DNA of 64,000 nt from Pauljensenia sp018375675 (GCA_041432705.1 JAPWAE010000001.1:124001-188000), one strand, 5' to 3'. Shown: positions 35,671 through 44,178, counted from the stretch's first letter. Made by a program: numbers and translations. Notes: a model not told the origin generated them from the letters alone.

Positions 35671-35773
35671 GGGGCAGCGTTCTCGCGCGGATGGAGCCGT
35701 TGCATCTGGTCGCAATGGCCGCGCCTTCACAGAAAATGATGACTGAAATATTTGCACCTGAGAGGAGAGGGTT

Positions 35774-35935
35774 ATGAGCAAGAAGCAAGAGGGGACCTAC
35801 CGTCTCGCGGGAGGGATCACCGTTACCGACGCTGATCTTGAAGCAGATGCGCAGCGCTTCGAAGCGGGCGAATGCGACGGAGCGTGGAAGGTTCTCCCGG
35901 TGCGCCCGACGCTCTCAGGCTTCGATCTTCGTTAG
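35774..35935 (+). CDS. Small antitoxin-like ORF, possibly truncated
   Basis: A 53-aa reading frame starting MSKKQEGTYRL with a strong GAGGAGAGGG ribosome site. The segment ITVTDADLEADAQRFEAGECDG ... VRPTLSG resembles the short linker and 'GRPTL' end seen in ribbon-helix-helix antitoxins, but the DNA-binding helices that normally follow are missing. The last 21 bp overlap the end of the ABC ATPase remnant on the other strand, so the gene may have been cut when that remnant was joined to it. No toxin gene is adjacent. Confidence 0.45.
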   Translation: MSKKQEGTYRLAGGITVTDADLEADAQRFEAGECDGAWKVLPVRPTLSGFDLR

Positions 35936-36088
35936 CGTGCCGTGCGTGAGCTCGTAGATAGTGCCCACGTAGGGGAGGATCGAGCGATCATGCGTCACCA
36001 TGAGGGCACGAACCTCGGCCTGACGCGCGGCCTTGTCCTTCTGGCCCTTGAGCTTCGCGACCAGCTCAAGCTGATCGCCGATGCGCAT
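35915..36088 (-). pseudogene. Remnant of an ABC transporter ATP-binding protein with internal deletion
   Basis: The in-frame sequence IGDQLELVAKLKG ... RQAEVRAL resembles the helical region after the Q-loop of an ABC ATPase. It is followed directly by MVTHDRSILPYVGTIYELTHGTLTKIEA, which resembles the H-loop (VTHD) and C-terminus. The ABC signature and Walker B that should lie between are missing, and there is no Walker A upstream. This is best read as a decayed gene with an in-frame deletion. A continuation upstream of 36088 to about 36130 is open but shows no ABC similarity. Confidence 0.6.
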
Positions 36089-36204
36089 GTAGGGGTGGGC
36101 TTGTCTGCACGTTGTTGGTCGTTCGTTCAACCGGCTTTGTCGAGGCTACGTAGTGTCGTTCGTCGTGGAGTGAGATTGTTGCCGGGATTGCTGATTGTTG
36201 ATCT

Positions 36205-36358
36205 GGATAGGATGCGGCCTTCTGGATAGGTTATGAGCATCTGGATAGGATAATAAGCTATCCAGATCTGCGTTTCCTATCCAGAACTGCGTTTCCTATC
36301 CAGATCTGCGTTTCCTATCCAGAACTGCGTTTCCTATCCAGAACTGCGTTTCCTATCC
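36205..36358. repeat. Array 2 of phased 19-bp inverted boxes
   Basis: GGATAG occurs at 36205, 36224 and 36243. CTATCC occurs at 36258, 36277, 36296, 36315, 36334 and 36353. All steps within an arm are 19 bp, and the distance between the last GGATAG and first CTATCC is 15 bp, the same as in array 1. Right-arm spacers are AGAACTGCGTTTC or AGATCTGCGTTTC, different from array 1. One left-arm spacer (GTTATGAGCATCT, 36230-36242) is identical to array 1. It lies in the decayed region between smc and the DUF7455/parE pair. Confidence 0.9.
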
Positions 36359-36519
36359 AAGAGAGTGGGCGTATTCGGCGGAGCGCAGGCTCACTCATGC
36401 GCACGTTGACCCGCCGGGTGGAGCAACGGCGGTTCGAGTATGAAAACGCGGGCGGGGACCCCGTCGGTCCCCGCCCGCGCCTCACAGCCGTGCGTCCCGC
36501 CGCTGCGGGAGGCTCGCTC
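36359..36519 (-). terminator. Gap with a terminator hairpin for the DUF7455 gene (stem 36447-36479)
   Basis: A 14-bp perfect stem pairs 36447-36460 with 36466-36479 (CGCGGGCGGGGACC / GGTCCCCGCCCGCG) with a 5-nt loop. On the minus strand it is followed by TTTTCATA (36443-36446 are AAAA on plus). This is a textbook intrinsic terminator 40 bp after the DUF7455 stop. Nothing else is seen in this gap. Confidence 0.85.
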
Positions 36520-36735
36520 TCAGTCGTTCATGAAATGACGCTCGTCCAGGATCTGTGCGCCGCCGCCCACCAGCGAGGGCAGGTGCTCGTTTGCGTGGTG
36601 GCCGCAGAAGTACAGCTGGCCACCCGAAGGCATCGTCGCACGAACCCAGGCGCGAGCGCCGCAGGCGTCGCAACGATTCGCCGCGTTCAGCTGCGGCTCG
36701 TCCAGTACGGGGCGTTCAAGAGTCTGTGCGTTCAT
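36520..36735 (-). CDS. DUF7455 family small zinc-ribbon-like protein
   Basis: A 71-aa protein starting MNAQTLERPVL with the conserved core CDACGARAWVRATMPSGGQLYFCGHHA. CxxC and CxxH pairs suggest a small metal site. Members are found widely in actinobacteria near type II topoisomerase or sigma-factor genes; their function is unknown. The start at 36735 removes a spurious N-terminal extension and has GGAAG just upstream. It is divergent from parE. Confidence 0.82.
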   Translation of the reverse strand: MNAQTLERPVLDEPQLNAANRCDACGARAWVRATMPSGGQLYFCGHHANEHLPSLVGGGAQILDERHFMND

Positions 36736-36970
36736 GCTTCCATCACACACCATCACCCCGCGCCGCGCACCCCTGTTCACCCGGGGCGCAATCGACCGCC
36801 CGACCACTGACACAGTGGAACGGGGGAGTGGAAAACCCTCCAACCACAGCCCCCGTCCGCCCCGAAAGCGCACCCACCAGCGCGATCCGGTCCCGGCCTC
36901 GTCAATCGTGGAAAGCGTCCCAGAACCCGCGCCACGCGCACCGTTGGCCACAAACGAGCGTTGACCCACA

Positions 36971-36976
36971 TATGAT
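36971..36976 (+). promoter_or_regulatory. Putative -10 element giving a leaderless parE mRNA
   Basis: TATGAT lies 7 nt before the GTG at 36984, the spacing expected when transcription starts on the start codon itself. No Shine-Dalgarno precedes either the ATGs at 36972/36975 or this GTG. Confidence 0.45.
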
Positions 36977-36983
36977 GCACCTC

Positions 36984-39092
36984 GTGACTCCTACCGACGC
37001 ATCCGACTACAACGCACGGCACCTCTCGGTCCTCGAGGGGCTCGAGGCCGTGCGCAAGCGCCCCGGCATGTACATCGGCTCGACCGACCACCGGGGCCTC
37101 ATGCACTGCCTCTGGGAGATCATCGACAACGCGGTCGACGAGGCCCTGGAAGGTCACTGCGACACGATCGACGTGCGCCTGCACCCTGACCACTCCGCCT
37201 CCGTCGCAGACAACGGCCGAGGCATCCCCGTCGACATCGTGCCCGGACAGGGCCTGACGGGCGTCGAGGTCGTCTACACCAAGCTCCACGCCGGCGGTAA
37301 GTTCGGCGGCGGTTCCTACGCGGCCTCGGGCGGACTCCACGGTGTCGGCGCCTCCGTCGTGAACGCACTGTCGGCCCGCCTCGACGTGCAGGTTGATCGC
37401 GGCGGCAAGACCCACGAGATGTGCTTCCGCCGCGGTGAGCCCGGCGAATTCGACGACTCGAAGCAGCGCACCCCCAACTCGCCTTTCAAGCCTTTCGTGG
37501 ACGGCTCGACCCTCAAGACCGTCGGCAAGGTGAAGAAAACCCAGACTGGCACGCGCGTGCGTTTCTGGGCGGACTTCCAGATCTTCCCGGCCACCGAGGG
37601 ATTCTCGTGGGAGAACCTGCTGGCGCGCGCCCGCCAGACAGCGTTCCTCGTTCCCGGCCTGACCATCAACTGCTACGACGAGCGCGGCGAGGAGGAGCTC
37701 CACGAGAGCTTCCGCTTTGACGGCGGCGTCGTCGACTTCGCGAACTGGCTAGCCTCCGACGGCCCCGTCACCGACACCTGGCACATCACGGGTGAGGGCA
37801 CCTACAACGAGACCGTGCAGGCCCTGGACTCCGAGACCGGGCACCTGCGCGCCACCGAGGTCGAGCGCACCTGCGAGGTCGACATCGCGCTGCGCTGGGG
37901 CATCGGCTACGACACGACCGTCCAGTCTTTCGTCAACATCATCGCCACCCCCAAGGGCGGCACCCACGTCACCGGCTTCGAGCAGGCGGTCCTCAAGACC
38001 CTGCGCGCCGCGATCGACAAGAATGCCCGTAAGCTCAAGGTCGGTGCGAAGGACGGGCGCCCCGAAAAGGACGACGTTCAGGCCGGCATGACCGCCGTCA
38101 TCACCGTGCGCTTCCCCGAGCCCCAGTTCGAGGGGCAGACTAAGGAAACGCTGGGCACGCCCCAGATCCGCACCGTCGTCAACCGCGTGGTCTCTGACTG
38201 GCTCAAGGCCAAGTTCGCCTCCTCCAAGCGCGACGATAAGCAGCAGACCTCCCTCCTCATGGAGAAGGTCGTCGGCGAGATGAAGGCGCGTGTTTCCGCG
38301 CGACTGCACAAGGAGATCTCACGCAAGAAGAACGCGCTCGAAACCTCCTCGCTGCCCGCCAAGCTCGCGGACTGCCGCCTCGAGGACGTCGAGGAGACCG
38401 AGCTTTTCATCGTCGAGGGCGACTCCGCCCTGGGCACGGCCAAGGCCGCGCGCAACTCCCACTACCAGGCCCTGTTCCCGATTCGAGGAAAGATCCTCAA
38501 CGTGCAGAAGGCCTCTACCGCGGACATGCTGGCCAACGCCGAGTGCGCCAACATCATCCAGGTGATTGGTGCGGGCTCGGGCCGTACCTTCGACCTGTCT
38601 CAGGCTCGCTACGGCAAGGTCATCCTGATGACAGATGCCGACGTGGACGGCGCGCACATCCGCACCCTGCTGCTGACCCTGTTCTTCCGCTACATGCGCC
38701 CCATGGTCGAGGCTGGCCGCATCTACGCCGCCGTCCCGCCCCTGCACCGCATCGAGGTCGCGGGCAAGGGGCGCAAGAAGCGCGAGTACATCTACACCTA
38801 CTCCGAGGACGAGCTGCATCGTAAGCTCGCCGCCCTGCGTCGCTCGGGCCGCACGTGGAAGGAACCCATCCAGCGATACAAGGGCCTGGGCGAGATGGAT
38901 GCCGACCAGCTGGCTGAGACCACGATGGATCGGGCCCACCGCTCGCTGCGCCGCATTACGCTGGCTGATGAGGAAGCCCTGCGCCAGGCCGAGGACGTGT
39001 TCGAGCTGCTCATGGGCTCGACGGTGGGTCCGCGCAAGGAGTTCATTGTGGAGGAGTCTGCGGGGCTGGATCGTACGCGCATCGACGCGTAA
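36984..39092 (+). CDS. parE: DNA topoisomerase IV subunit B
   Basis: ATPase subunit of a type IIA topoisomerase that decatenates and relaxes DNA together with ParC (45454-47931). It is 702 aa. A GHKL ATPase domain opens with VRKRPGMYIGS and has GGLHGVGASVVNAL. The TOPRIM motifs are EGDSALGTAK and DADVDGAHIR. Length and N-terminal sequence favour ParE over GyrB. Starts at 36972 or 36975 would add 4 or 3 residues; GTG 36984 is preferred because TATGAT sits 7 nt upstream. Confidence 0.93.
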   Translation: MTPTDASDYNARHLSVLEGLEAVRKRPGMYIGSTDHRGLMHCLWEIIDNAVDEALEGHCDTIDVRLHPDHSASVADNGRGIPVDIVPGQGLTGVEVVYTKLHAGGKFGGGSYAASGGLHGVGASVVNALSARLDVQVDRGGKTHEMCFRRGEPGEFDDSKQRTPNSPFKPFVDGSTLKTVGKVKKTQTGTRVRFWADFQIFPATEGFSWENLLARARQTAFLVPGLTINCYDERGEEELHESFRFDGGVVDFANWLASDGPVTDTWHITGEGTYNETVQALDSETGHLRATEVERTCEVDIALRWGIGYDTTVQSFVNIIATPKGGTHVTGFEQAVLKTLRAAIDKNARKLKVGAKDGRPEKDDVQAGMTAVITVRFPEPQFEGQTKETLGTPQIRTVVNRVVSDWLKAKFASSKRDDKQQTSLLMEKVVGEMKARVSARLHKEISRKKNALETSSLPAKLADCRLEDVEETELFIVEGDSALGTAKAARNSHYQALFPIRGKILNVQKASTADMLANAECANIIQVIGAGSGRTFDLSQARYGKVILMTDADVDGAHIRTLLLTLFFRYMRPMVEAGRIYAAVPPLHRIEVAGKGRKKREYIYTYSEDELHRKLAALRRSGRTWKEPIQRYKGLGEMDADQLAETTMDRAHRSLRRITLADEEALRQAEDVFELLMGSTVGPRKEFIVEESAGLDRTRIDA

Positions 39093-39160
39093 TCGCGGGC
39101 AAAAATCCCCGCGCGCTGCACAAACGTTCACCTGTGTTGACCAAATGTCAAGCGCCAGTG

Positions 39161-39188
39161 TGACTAAAGGCCCGAATTGCCGGTAGGA
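39161..39188 (+). promoter_or_regulatory. Putative promoter of the GNAT pair, leaderless start
   Basis: TGACTA (39161-39166) and TAGGAT (39183-39188) are separated by about 16-17 bp. The -10 ends ~8 nt before the ATG at 39197, which has no Shine-Dalgarno. Confidence 0.4.
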
Positions 39189-39196
39189 TATCTGCC

Positions 39197-40216
39197 ATGA
39201 CAGGACTTGCGCAGCGACTCACGCCGCCCGGGTCCGTCCCGTACCCGGGCAATCATCTCGGGTTGCGTTGGCGGCCCATGATCGGCCGCGATGCCCCCGC
39301 CGTGTACGCGCTTATCTCCCTGATCGAAGACGACGACAACGCCATTCGGCGCACCTCCGTCGACGACATCGCGGACATGATGGAGGGTAAGAACGGGCGT
39401 GACTGGGTCGACACGATCGTCGGCCTGGACGCGAAGCGAAACATTTGCGCGGTGGCGTCCGTGCGCGTCCTGCGCGGGATTCACGAGGCTGCGACCGCCG
39501 TCGTCAGCGCCTTCATCCACCCGCACTGGCGTGGCCGAGGCGTGGGCCGTGCTCTGCTCTACTGGCAGGACGGACGCGCCCGACAGATGCTCGTCGAAGC
39601 TTTCGGCGCCGAGTCCGAGGTACCCGCGTCGATCTCGAACCTCGTCGACGCGCACATGACCGATCGTCGCCGCCTCTACATCGCGGCCGGCTTCTTCGCC
39701 AAGCGCACGTATCAGGTTATGTACCGTGACCTGGCCGGCGGCGAGGTGCCCGTGCCTGCGCGTCACGGATACCGCATCCTGCCGTGGAACGAGGTTCCGC
39801 AGGAGCAGATCCGCGCCATCCACATGGAAGCCTTCCAGCAGGCGTTCCGTTCGCCGCTGCGTGCCCTGTGGTGGGACGACGCGATGAATCACTTCGACCC
39901 GCGCTGGTCGTTCGTGGCCGTGGACGCGCAGGGTGAGGTCGTCGGCTACGCGATCACTGGGCGTCCCGCGCAGCGCTGGGTGGCCACGGGCCGCTCCGAG
40001 GCGTACATCTACCTGCTCGGTGTTGCCGAGGCACACCGCGGACGCTCCATTGCGAGTGCCCTCGTCGGGCACGCCGTCGCCGCAGCGTCCGCGTCTGGCG
40101 CGTCGCGCATTGGCCTCGACGTTGACATGTCGAGCCCGGACGGAGCGCATAAGATTTACGAACACCTGGGCTTCGTGGATGAGGCCGCTGAGGTTTACTA
40201 CACGATCGACCAGTAG
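39197..40216 (+). CDS. GNAT family N-acetyltransferase (tandem paralogue 1)
   Basis: A 339-aa protein with two GNAT folds, as in mycothiol synthase-type enzymes. The N-terminal acetyl-CoA loop is HWRGRGVGRALL, and the C-terminal half has AHRGRSIASALVGHAV. Family members transfer acetyl from acetyl-CoA to an amine; the substrate is unknown. It shares its opening (AQR ... P-GNH-G--W) and overall layout with the next gene, 18 bp downstream, so the pair is a tandem duplication. Expression from a shared promoter is likely. Confidence 0.87.
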   Translation: MTGLAQRLTPPGSVPYPGNHLGLRWRPMIGRDAPAVYALISLIEDDDNAIRRTSVDDIADMMEGKNGRDWVDTIVGLDAKRNICAVASVRVLRGIHEAATAVVSAFIHPHWRGRGVGRALLYWQDGRARQMLVEAFGAESEVPASISNLVDAHMTDRRRLYIAAGFFAKRTYQVMYRDLAGGEVPVPARHGYRILPWNEVPQEQIRAIHMEAFQQAFRSPLRALWWDDAMNHFDPRWSFVAVDAQGEVVGYAITGRPAQRWVATGRSEAYIYLLGVAEAHRGRSIASALVGHAVAAASASGASRIGLDVDMSSPDGAHKIYEHLGFVDEAAEVYYTIDQ

Positions 40217-40234
40217 AGACGGAAGGAGGCGAGC

Positions 40235-41257
40235 ATGAGCATTCCTCTCGCGCAGCGAGCAAATGCCCCCGAGTTCGTCCCCTTCCCGGGCGAACATCAT
40301 GGGATCGAATGGGAGTCGTTGACGGCTGCCCACCACGATGGTCTATCCGCTCTTTTCGCCCGCATGGAGGCCCGCGATAACCCGCCGTATCGCACCAGCC
40401 CGGACGAGGTCGAGGAGATGCTCTCGGGCGCCTCGCAGTGGCGAGGCCTCGTCGGGATTGCTCGCAAGGGCATCGCTGCGGGTCGCATCGTCGCCTTTGC
40501 TCAGGTGGTCCTGCGTTTCCCTGGGCGAGTGGAGTGTGTGTGCGTCGGGGGAGTGGACCCCGACTTTCGGCGTATCGGCCTCGGCAACGCGATCGTCGAC
40601 TGGCAGGAGGGAACTGCCCGCCAGATGCTGGCCGAGGTCGAGGGGGAGGCTCCCGCTCAGATCACCTGTCACGTCGAGACCGGCCAGGATGACCTCGAGG
40701 CGCAGCTGAAGGTGCACGGCTTCCGCTGGACGCGCACCTACTACGAGCTGCGCGCGTCCTTGGAGGGTCTTCTGCCGGTTCCTGACCTGGGCTCGTACAT
40801 GAGCATCGAGGCCTGGGGCCCCCAGTGGGAGGAACCCGCCCTGCGCGCGGCGAACCGCCTCAACGAGTCCGAGTGGGGTCGGCCCCCGCTCACCCAGGAG
40901 CAGTGGATGCAGGGGCGCACCGCTTTCGCCCCGGAATGGTCTTTCGTGGCCGTCGACCGGACGGGGGACCGTCCCCGTGTTGCTGGCTTCCTGCTGGCAT
41001 CGCGCTACGAGCAGGACTGGGCGGCTCTGGGCTGGCGCGAGGGGTATATCGACCAGCTGGGTGTCCTGTCCCAGTGGCGCGAGAGCCGCGTTGCTGACGC
41101 GCTGATCCTGGCGTCGATGTGGGCACAGAAGCGCGACGGCATGGATCGCGCGGGCACGGGCGTGGGGTCTGCTAACCACACCGGTGCTCTCGCCATCTAT
41201 GACTACCTCGGCTTCCGCACGGTGGGACAGACCAGGCTCTACGCCATCGAGATCTGA
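40235..41257 (+). CDS. GNAT family N-acetyltransferase (tandem paralogue 2)
   Basis: A 340-aa double-GNAT protein, paralogous to the preceding gene over its full length. The N-terminal CoA loop is DFRRIGLGNAIV; the C-terminal counterpart is WRESRVADALIL, which lacks the Q/R-x-x-G-x-G/A pattern and may be non-catalytic. AAGGAGG lies 6 nt upstream of the ATG. The substrate is unknown. Confidence 0.85.
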   Translation: MSIPLAQRANAPEFVPFPGEHHGIEWESLTAAHHDGLSALFARMEARDNPPYRTSPDEVEEMLSGASQWRGLVGIARKGIAAGRIVAFAQVVLRFPGRVECVCVGGVDPDFRRIGLGNAIVDWQEGTARQMLAEVEGEAPAQITCHVETGQDDLEAQLKVHGFRWTRTYYELRASLEGLLPVPDLGSYMSIEAWGPQWEEPALRAANRLNESEWGRPPLTQEQWMQGRTAFAPEWSFVAVDRTGDRPRVAGFLLASRYEQDWAALGWREGYIDQLGVLSQWRESRVADALILASMWAQKRDGMDRAGTGVGSANHTGALAIYDYLGFRTVGQTRLYAIEI

Positions 41258-41362
41258 CTGTCGTTTCGCATGGTGGACGTTTCCGCGCATCCCCTTGTGT
41301 TACCGTCGTTACTTTTTCTTTTCTCGTGGGCGCTGTTCTTCCTGTTATCTTTTTAGTTTTCA

Positions 41363-41411
41363 TATAACCACTCCCTAGGTCCTAATCGTCCGACCAATTA
41401 AATTCTTAGGA
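41363..41411 (+). promoter_or_regulatory. Possible promoter and dyad upstream of sugar porter operon
   Basis: The 219-bp gap before the sugar porter is AT-rich for this genome. It holds TATAAC (41363-41368) as a possible -10 and an inverted pair TCCTAA (41380-41385) / TTAGGA (41406-41411) that could be an operator. No regulator gene is adjacent. Confidence 0.3.
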
Positions 41412-41476
41412 TCCCAGCAGAGGCCACGAGCGGCCTCGGCGCCACCCGCGTCCCATCTTCACAGTGCGGAGCCAGC

Positions 41477-42943
41477 ATGACTACGAAGTCGTCAGCACCA
41501 TCTCGATCCATTCCGCCCCTGGTCATTCGAAGCGCCATCGTCGCCTCCCTCGGCGGCCTGCTCTTCGGTTTTGACACCGCCGTCATCTCCGGCGCGGAAG
41601 AAAAGCTCACCGAGCTCTACGCGCTCTCCTCCGTGGGGGAGGGCATGATTGTTGCCATCGCAACCATCGGCACGATTCTCGGTGCAATCATCGCCGGTAA
41701 CCTGGCCGACCGCTTTGGCCGTAAACCCGTCCTCTTCTGGATCGGCATTCTCTTCGGCGTGGGCGCGCTGGCCACTGCCCTGGCGCCTGTGCCTACCCTG
41801 GTGACAGCTGCTGACGGCACGGTCTCGGCCTCGTCCGCCTTCCCGATCACCTTCTTCATGATCTTCCGTTTCCTGGGCGGCGTCGGCGTCGGCCTGTCCT
41901 CCGTGGTTGCTCCCATTTACACCGCCGAAATCGCCCCCGCCCGCGTGCGCGGACGGCTGGTCGGCCTGGTCCAGTTCAACATCGTCTTCGGTATCCTCCT
42001 GGCCTACGCCTCCAACGCGGTCATCCGCGAAATCGCGCACGAAGACACCGCGTGGCGCTGGATGCTCGGCGTCATGGCCGTGCCCGCCGTCTTCTTCCTG
42101 ATCTTCCTGGCCACCGTCCCCGAGACGCCGCGTTGGCTGCTCGCCCACGGGCACGAGGAACGCGCCGTGGAGATTTCCGAGCGTCTCACCGCCTCTCAAG
42201 CCGAATGCGACGAGCAGATCGGCGAAATGAAGGCGCAGATCGCCGAGGATGCGGCAGGCGGCAAGGTCGCCTTCTTCACGCGTCGCTACCGCAAGGTCAT
42301 CCTCATGGCCTTCTGCATCGCGATGTTCAACCAGCTCTCCGGCATCAACGCGATCCTCTACTACGCGCCCAAGGTCATGAAGCTCGCGGGCGGCGCCGCC
42401 GTGCTGGGTGACGCCTTCCCCTACATCGGCTCCGTCATCGTCGGCCTCATGAACCTGATCGCCACCATGGCCGCCCTGACCGTCATCGACAAGCTCGGCC
42501 GCCGCCAGCTCATGATTGTCGGATCGATCGGCTACCTGATCTCCCTCGGCTTCCTCGCTGGCATGATGTTCGCATACGAGGGCGGCGTCTTCCAGGAGGG
42601 CAGCGCCGCCCCCGTGTGGCTCATTCTCCTCGGCCTGCTCGGCTTCATCGCCTCCCACGCCTTCGGTCAGGGATCGGTCATCTGGGTCTTCATCTCCGAG
42701 ATCTTCCCGAACCGCGTGCGCGCGCGTGGCCAGTCCCTGGGATCCCTCACGCACTGGGTGTTCGCCTTCATTACCACCTATGCCTTCCCCGTGCTCACCG
42801 ATAAACTCGGTGGTGGCTGCGCTTTTGGAATCTTCTTCCTCGCGATGGTCGGTCAGCTATTCTGGGTCCTGAAGGTGATGCCCGAAACCAAGGGCATTCC
42901 GCTCGAAGAAATGGAAGAGAAACTGGGGTTGACGAATGACTAG
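41477..42943 (+). CDS. Sugar porter family MFS transporter
   Basis: A 488-aa proton-linked sugar importer with 12 predicted helices. Family signatures are GGLLFGFDTAVISGA in helix 1, NLADRFGRKP after helix 2, and PETPRWLL at the end of helix 6. QLSGINAILYYAPKV is in helix 7, and PETKGIPLEEME comes after helix 12. GGAG lies 5 nt upstream of the ATG. The stop overlaps the start of a PfkB sugar kinase by 8 bp, so uptake and phosphorylation are coupled. The sugar is unknown. Confidence 0.93.
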   Translation: MTTKSSAPSRSIPPLVIRSAIVASLGGLLFGFDTAVISGAEEKLTELYALSSVGEGMIVAIATIGTILGAIIAGNLADRFGRKPVLFWIGILFGVGALATALAPVPTLVTAADGTVSASSAFPITFFMIFRFLGGVGVGLSSVVAPIYTAEIAPARVRGRLVGLVQFNIVFGILLAYASNAVIREIAHEDTAWRWMLGVMAVPAVFFLIFLATVPETPRWLLAHGHEERAVEISERLTASQAECDEQIGEMKAQIAEDAAGGKVAFFTRRYRKVILMAFCIAMFNQLSGINAILYYAPKVMKLAGGAAVLGDAFPYIGSVIVGLMNLIATMAALTVIDKLGRRQLMIVGSIGYLISLGFLAGMMFAYEGGVFQEGSAAPVWLILLGLLGFIASHAFGQGSVIWVFISEIFPNRVRARGQSLGSLTHWVFAFITTYAFPVLTDKLGGGCAFGIFFLAMVGQLFWVLKVMPETKGIPLEEMEEKLGLTND

Positions 42944-43886
42944 AATCGTGAACATCGGGGAAGCTCTCATCGATGAGATCACCCGCCCACACAGTGAACC
43001 CGTCGAGGTTGTCGGGGGATCGATGCTCAACGTCGCAGCCGGCCTCACCCGGCTGGGTCACGAGTCCGAGCTGGCTACCTGGTTCGCCCGCGACGCTCGT
43101 GGCGACAAGGTGCGCGCCCATGCCGAGGCCGCCGGTGTCACCCTGACGCCCGGCAGCGACGGCGCCGAGTTCACGACGGTCGCCCACGCGGCCGTCGACG
43201 AGAAGGGTCACGCCACCTACGAGTTCGACCTGACGTGGGACGTTCCCGCCGTCGAGGACCCGGACACCGTCGGGCATGTCCACACCGGCTCCTACGTGGT
43301 CGTCGTCGAGCCGGGCGCCGACAAGGTGCTGGCCGCCGTTAAGCGCCAGGCCATCCGCGGCACCGTGTCCTACGACCCGAACATCCGTCCCGCCCTGCTG
43401 GGAACCCCCGACGAGGCCCGCCCGCACGTCGAGGCGATCGTGGCCCTTGCGGATGTGGTGAAGGCGTCGGACGAGGATCTGAAGTGGCTGTACCCGGGTC
43501 GTCCCGTCGAGGATGTCCTGCGCGAGTGGTCCCAGTCCGGTCCCTCCCTGATCCTATGTACGCGCGGCCCCTGGGGCGTCTACATCAAGACCGCCGCCGA
43601 GCGCGACATGCTCGTCGTCGATCCCCTCGACGTCGAGCTGGTGGACACCGTGGGTGCTGGCGACTCTCTCATGGCCGGCCTGATCTCCGGCCTGGTGGAT
43701 GCGGGTCTGCTGGGCTCGGCCGAGGCGAAGCAGCGCCTGCGCGAGGCCTCGTGGGACCTGATCTTGCCCGCCATCCACCGCGGCATCATCACCTCAGGCA
43801 TCACGATCCTCTACCAGGGCGCTTACTCGCCCACGCGCGAGGAAGTCAACGAGATCCTGGCAGCAGACAAGACGCTGCGAGGCTGA
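42936..43886 (+). CDS. PfkB family carbohydrate kinase
   Basis: A 316-aa ribokinase/fructokinase-type enzyme. The N-terminal substrate motif is GEALIDEI ... GGSMLNVAAGLTRLG. The C-terminal catalytic motif DTVGAGDSLMAGL contains the base Asp. It phosphorylates the sugar brought in by the overlapping sugar porter gene. Fructokinase or 2-keto-gluconate kinase activities are possible and cannot be told apart here. A strong hairpin follows the stop. Confidence 0.92.
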   Translation: MTRIVNIGEALIDEITRPHSEPVEVVGGSMLNVAAGLTRLGHESELATWFARDARGDKVRAHAEAAGVTLTPGSDGAEFTTVAHAAVDEKGHATYEFDLTWDVPAVEDPDTVGHVHTGSYVVVVEPGADKVLAAVKRQAIRGTVSYDPNIRPALLGTPDEARPHVEAIVALADVVKASDEDLKWLYPGRPVEDVLREWSQSGPSLILCTRGPWGVYIKTAAERDMLVVDPLDVELVDTVGAGDSLMAGLISGLVDAGLLGSAEAKQRLREASWDLILPAIHRGIITSGITILYQGAYSPTREEVNEILAADKTLRG

Positions 43887-43907
43887 TAGGGGAGCGATCC
43901 TCAACTA

Positions 43908-43947
43908 ATGGGTGTGGGCCCGGCCGATTGGCTGGGCCCACACCCAT
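43908..43947. terminator. Terminator hairpin after PfkB kinase
   Basis: A perfect 14-bp stem, ATGGGTGTGGGCCC / GGGCCCACACCCAT, has a 12-nt loop. It begins ~22 nt after the kinase stop. Confidence 0.8.
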
Positions 43948-44031
43948 ATCTCCCGGTCTGTGGTCACTGTGTGGGTCTCGGACACGCTTGTGAATGTGAA
44001 CAAGTGGTCATATGCTTGCAGAGGTTTCATA

Positions 44032-44047
44032 GTGTTCCGTGGAACAC
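44032..44047. promoter_or_regulatory. 16-bp inverted repeat upstream of S8 protease
   Basis: GTGTTCCGTGGAACAC has 7-bp arms around GT. It lies ~35 bp upstream of the small ORF at 44083 and ~110 bp before the protease. It resembles a parS site with two central bases missing, so a ParB role is unlikely; a local operator is more plausible. Confidence 0.4.
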
Positions 44048-44082
44048 GTATCTTTCGGCCTTGGTATTCGTGGAGGTGACGC

Positions 44083-44178
44083 GTGGCTGACGTTGGCTTT
44101 GAATACGTGATCGGTACGGATAAGGACTTGAGCCCTGCTCCGCGAAAGGACGACGGATGGGACCCGCGCCAATGGTAA
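44083..44178 (+). CDS. Possible 31-aa leader ORF overlapping S8 protease start
   Basis: A GTG start preceded by GGAGGTGA (3 nt spacing) opens a 31-codon frame, beginning MADVGFEYVIG and ending DGWDPRQW. It overlaps the first 22 bp of the protease gene in another frame. The ribosome site is better than that of most genes here. It could be a translational-coupling leader, a small protein, or a peptide precursor for the neighbouring protease; there is no homology that I know of. Confidence 0.35.
   Translation: MADVGFEYVIGTDKDLSPAPRKDDGWDPRQW

Noticed and set aside
39094..39113. Terminator after parE
   Set aside because: Only a 6-bp stem (CGCGGG/CCCGCG) with an 8-nt loop; too weak to call.
41258..41476. 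Small gene or regulator in the AT-rich gap before the sugar porter
   Set aside because: No frame with a ribosome site and plausible protein was seen; only promoter-like sequence.
44032..44047. parS site for ParB
   Set aside because: It resembles the parS consensus but lacks the two central bases, so the half-sites are in the wrong phase.
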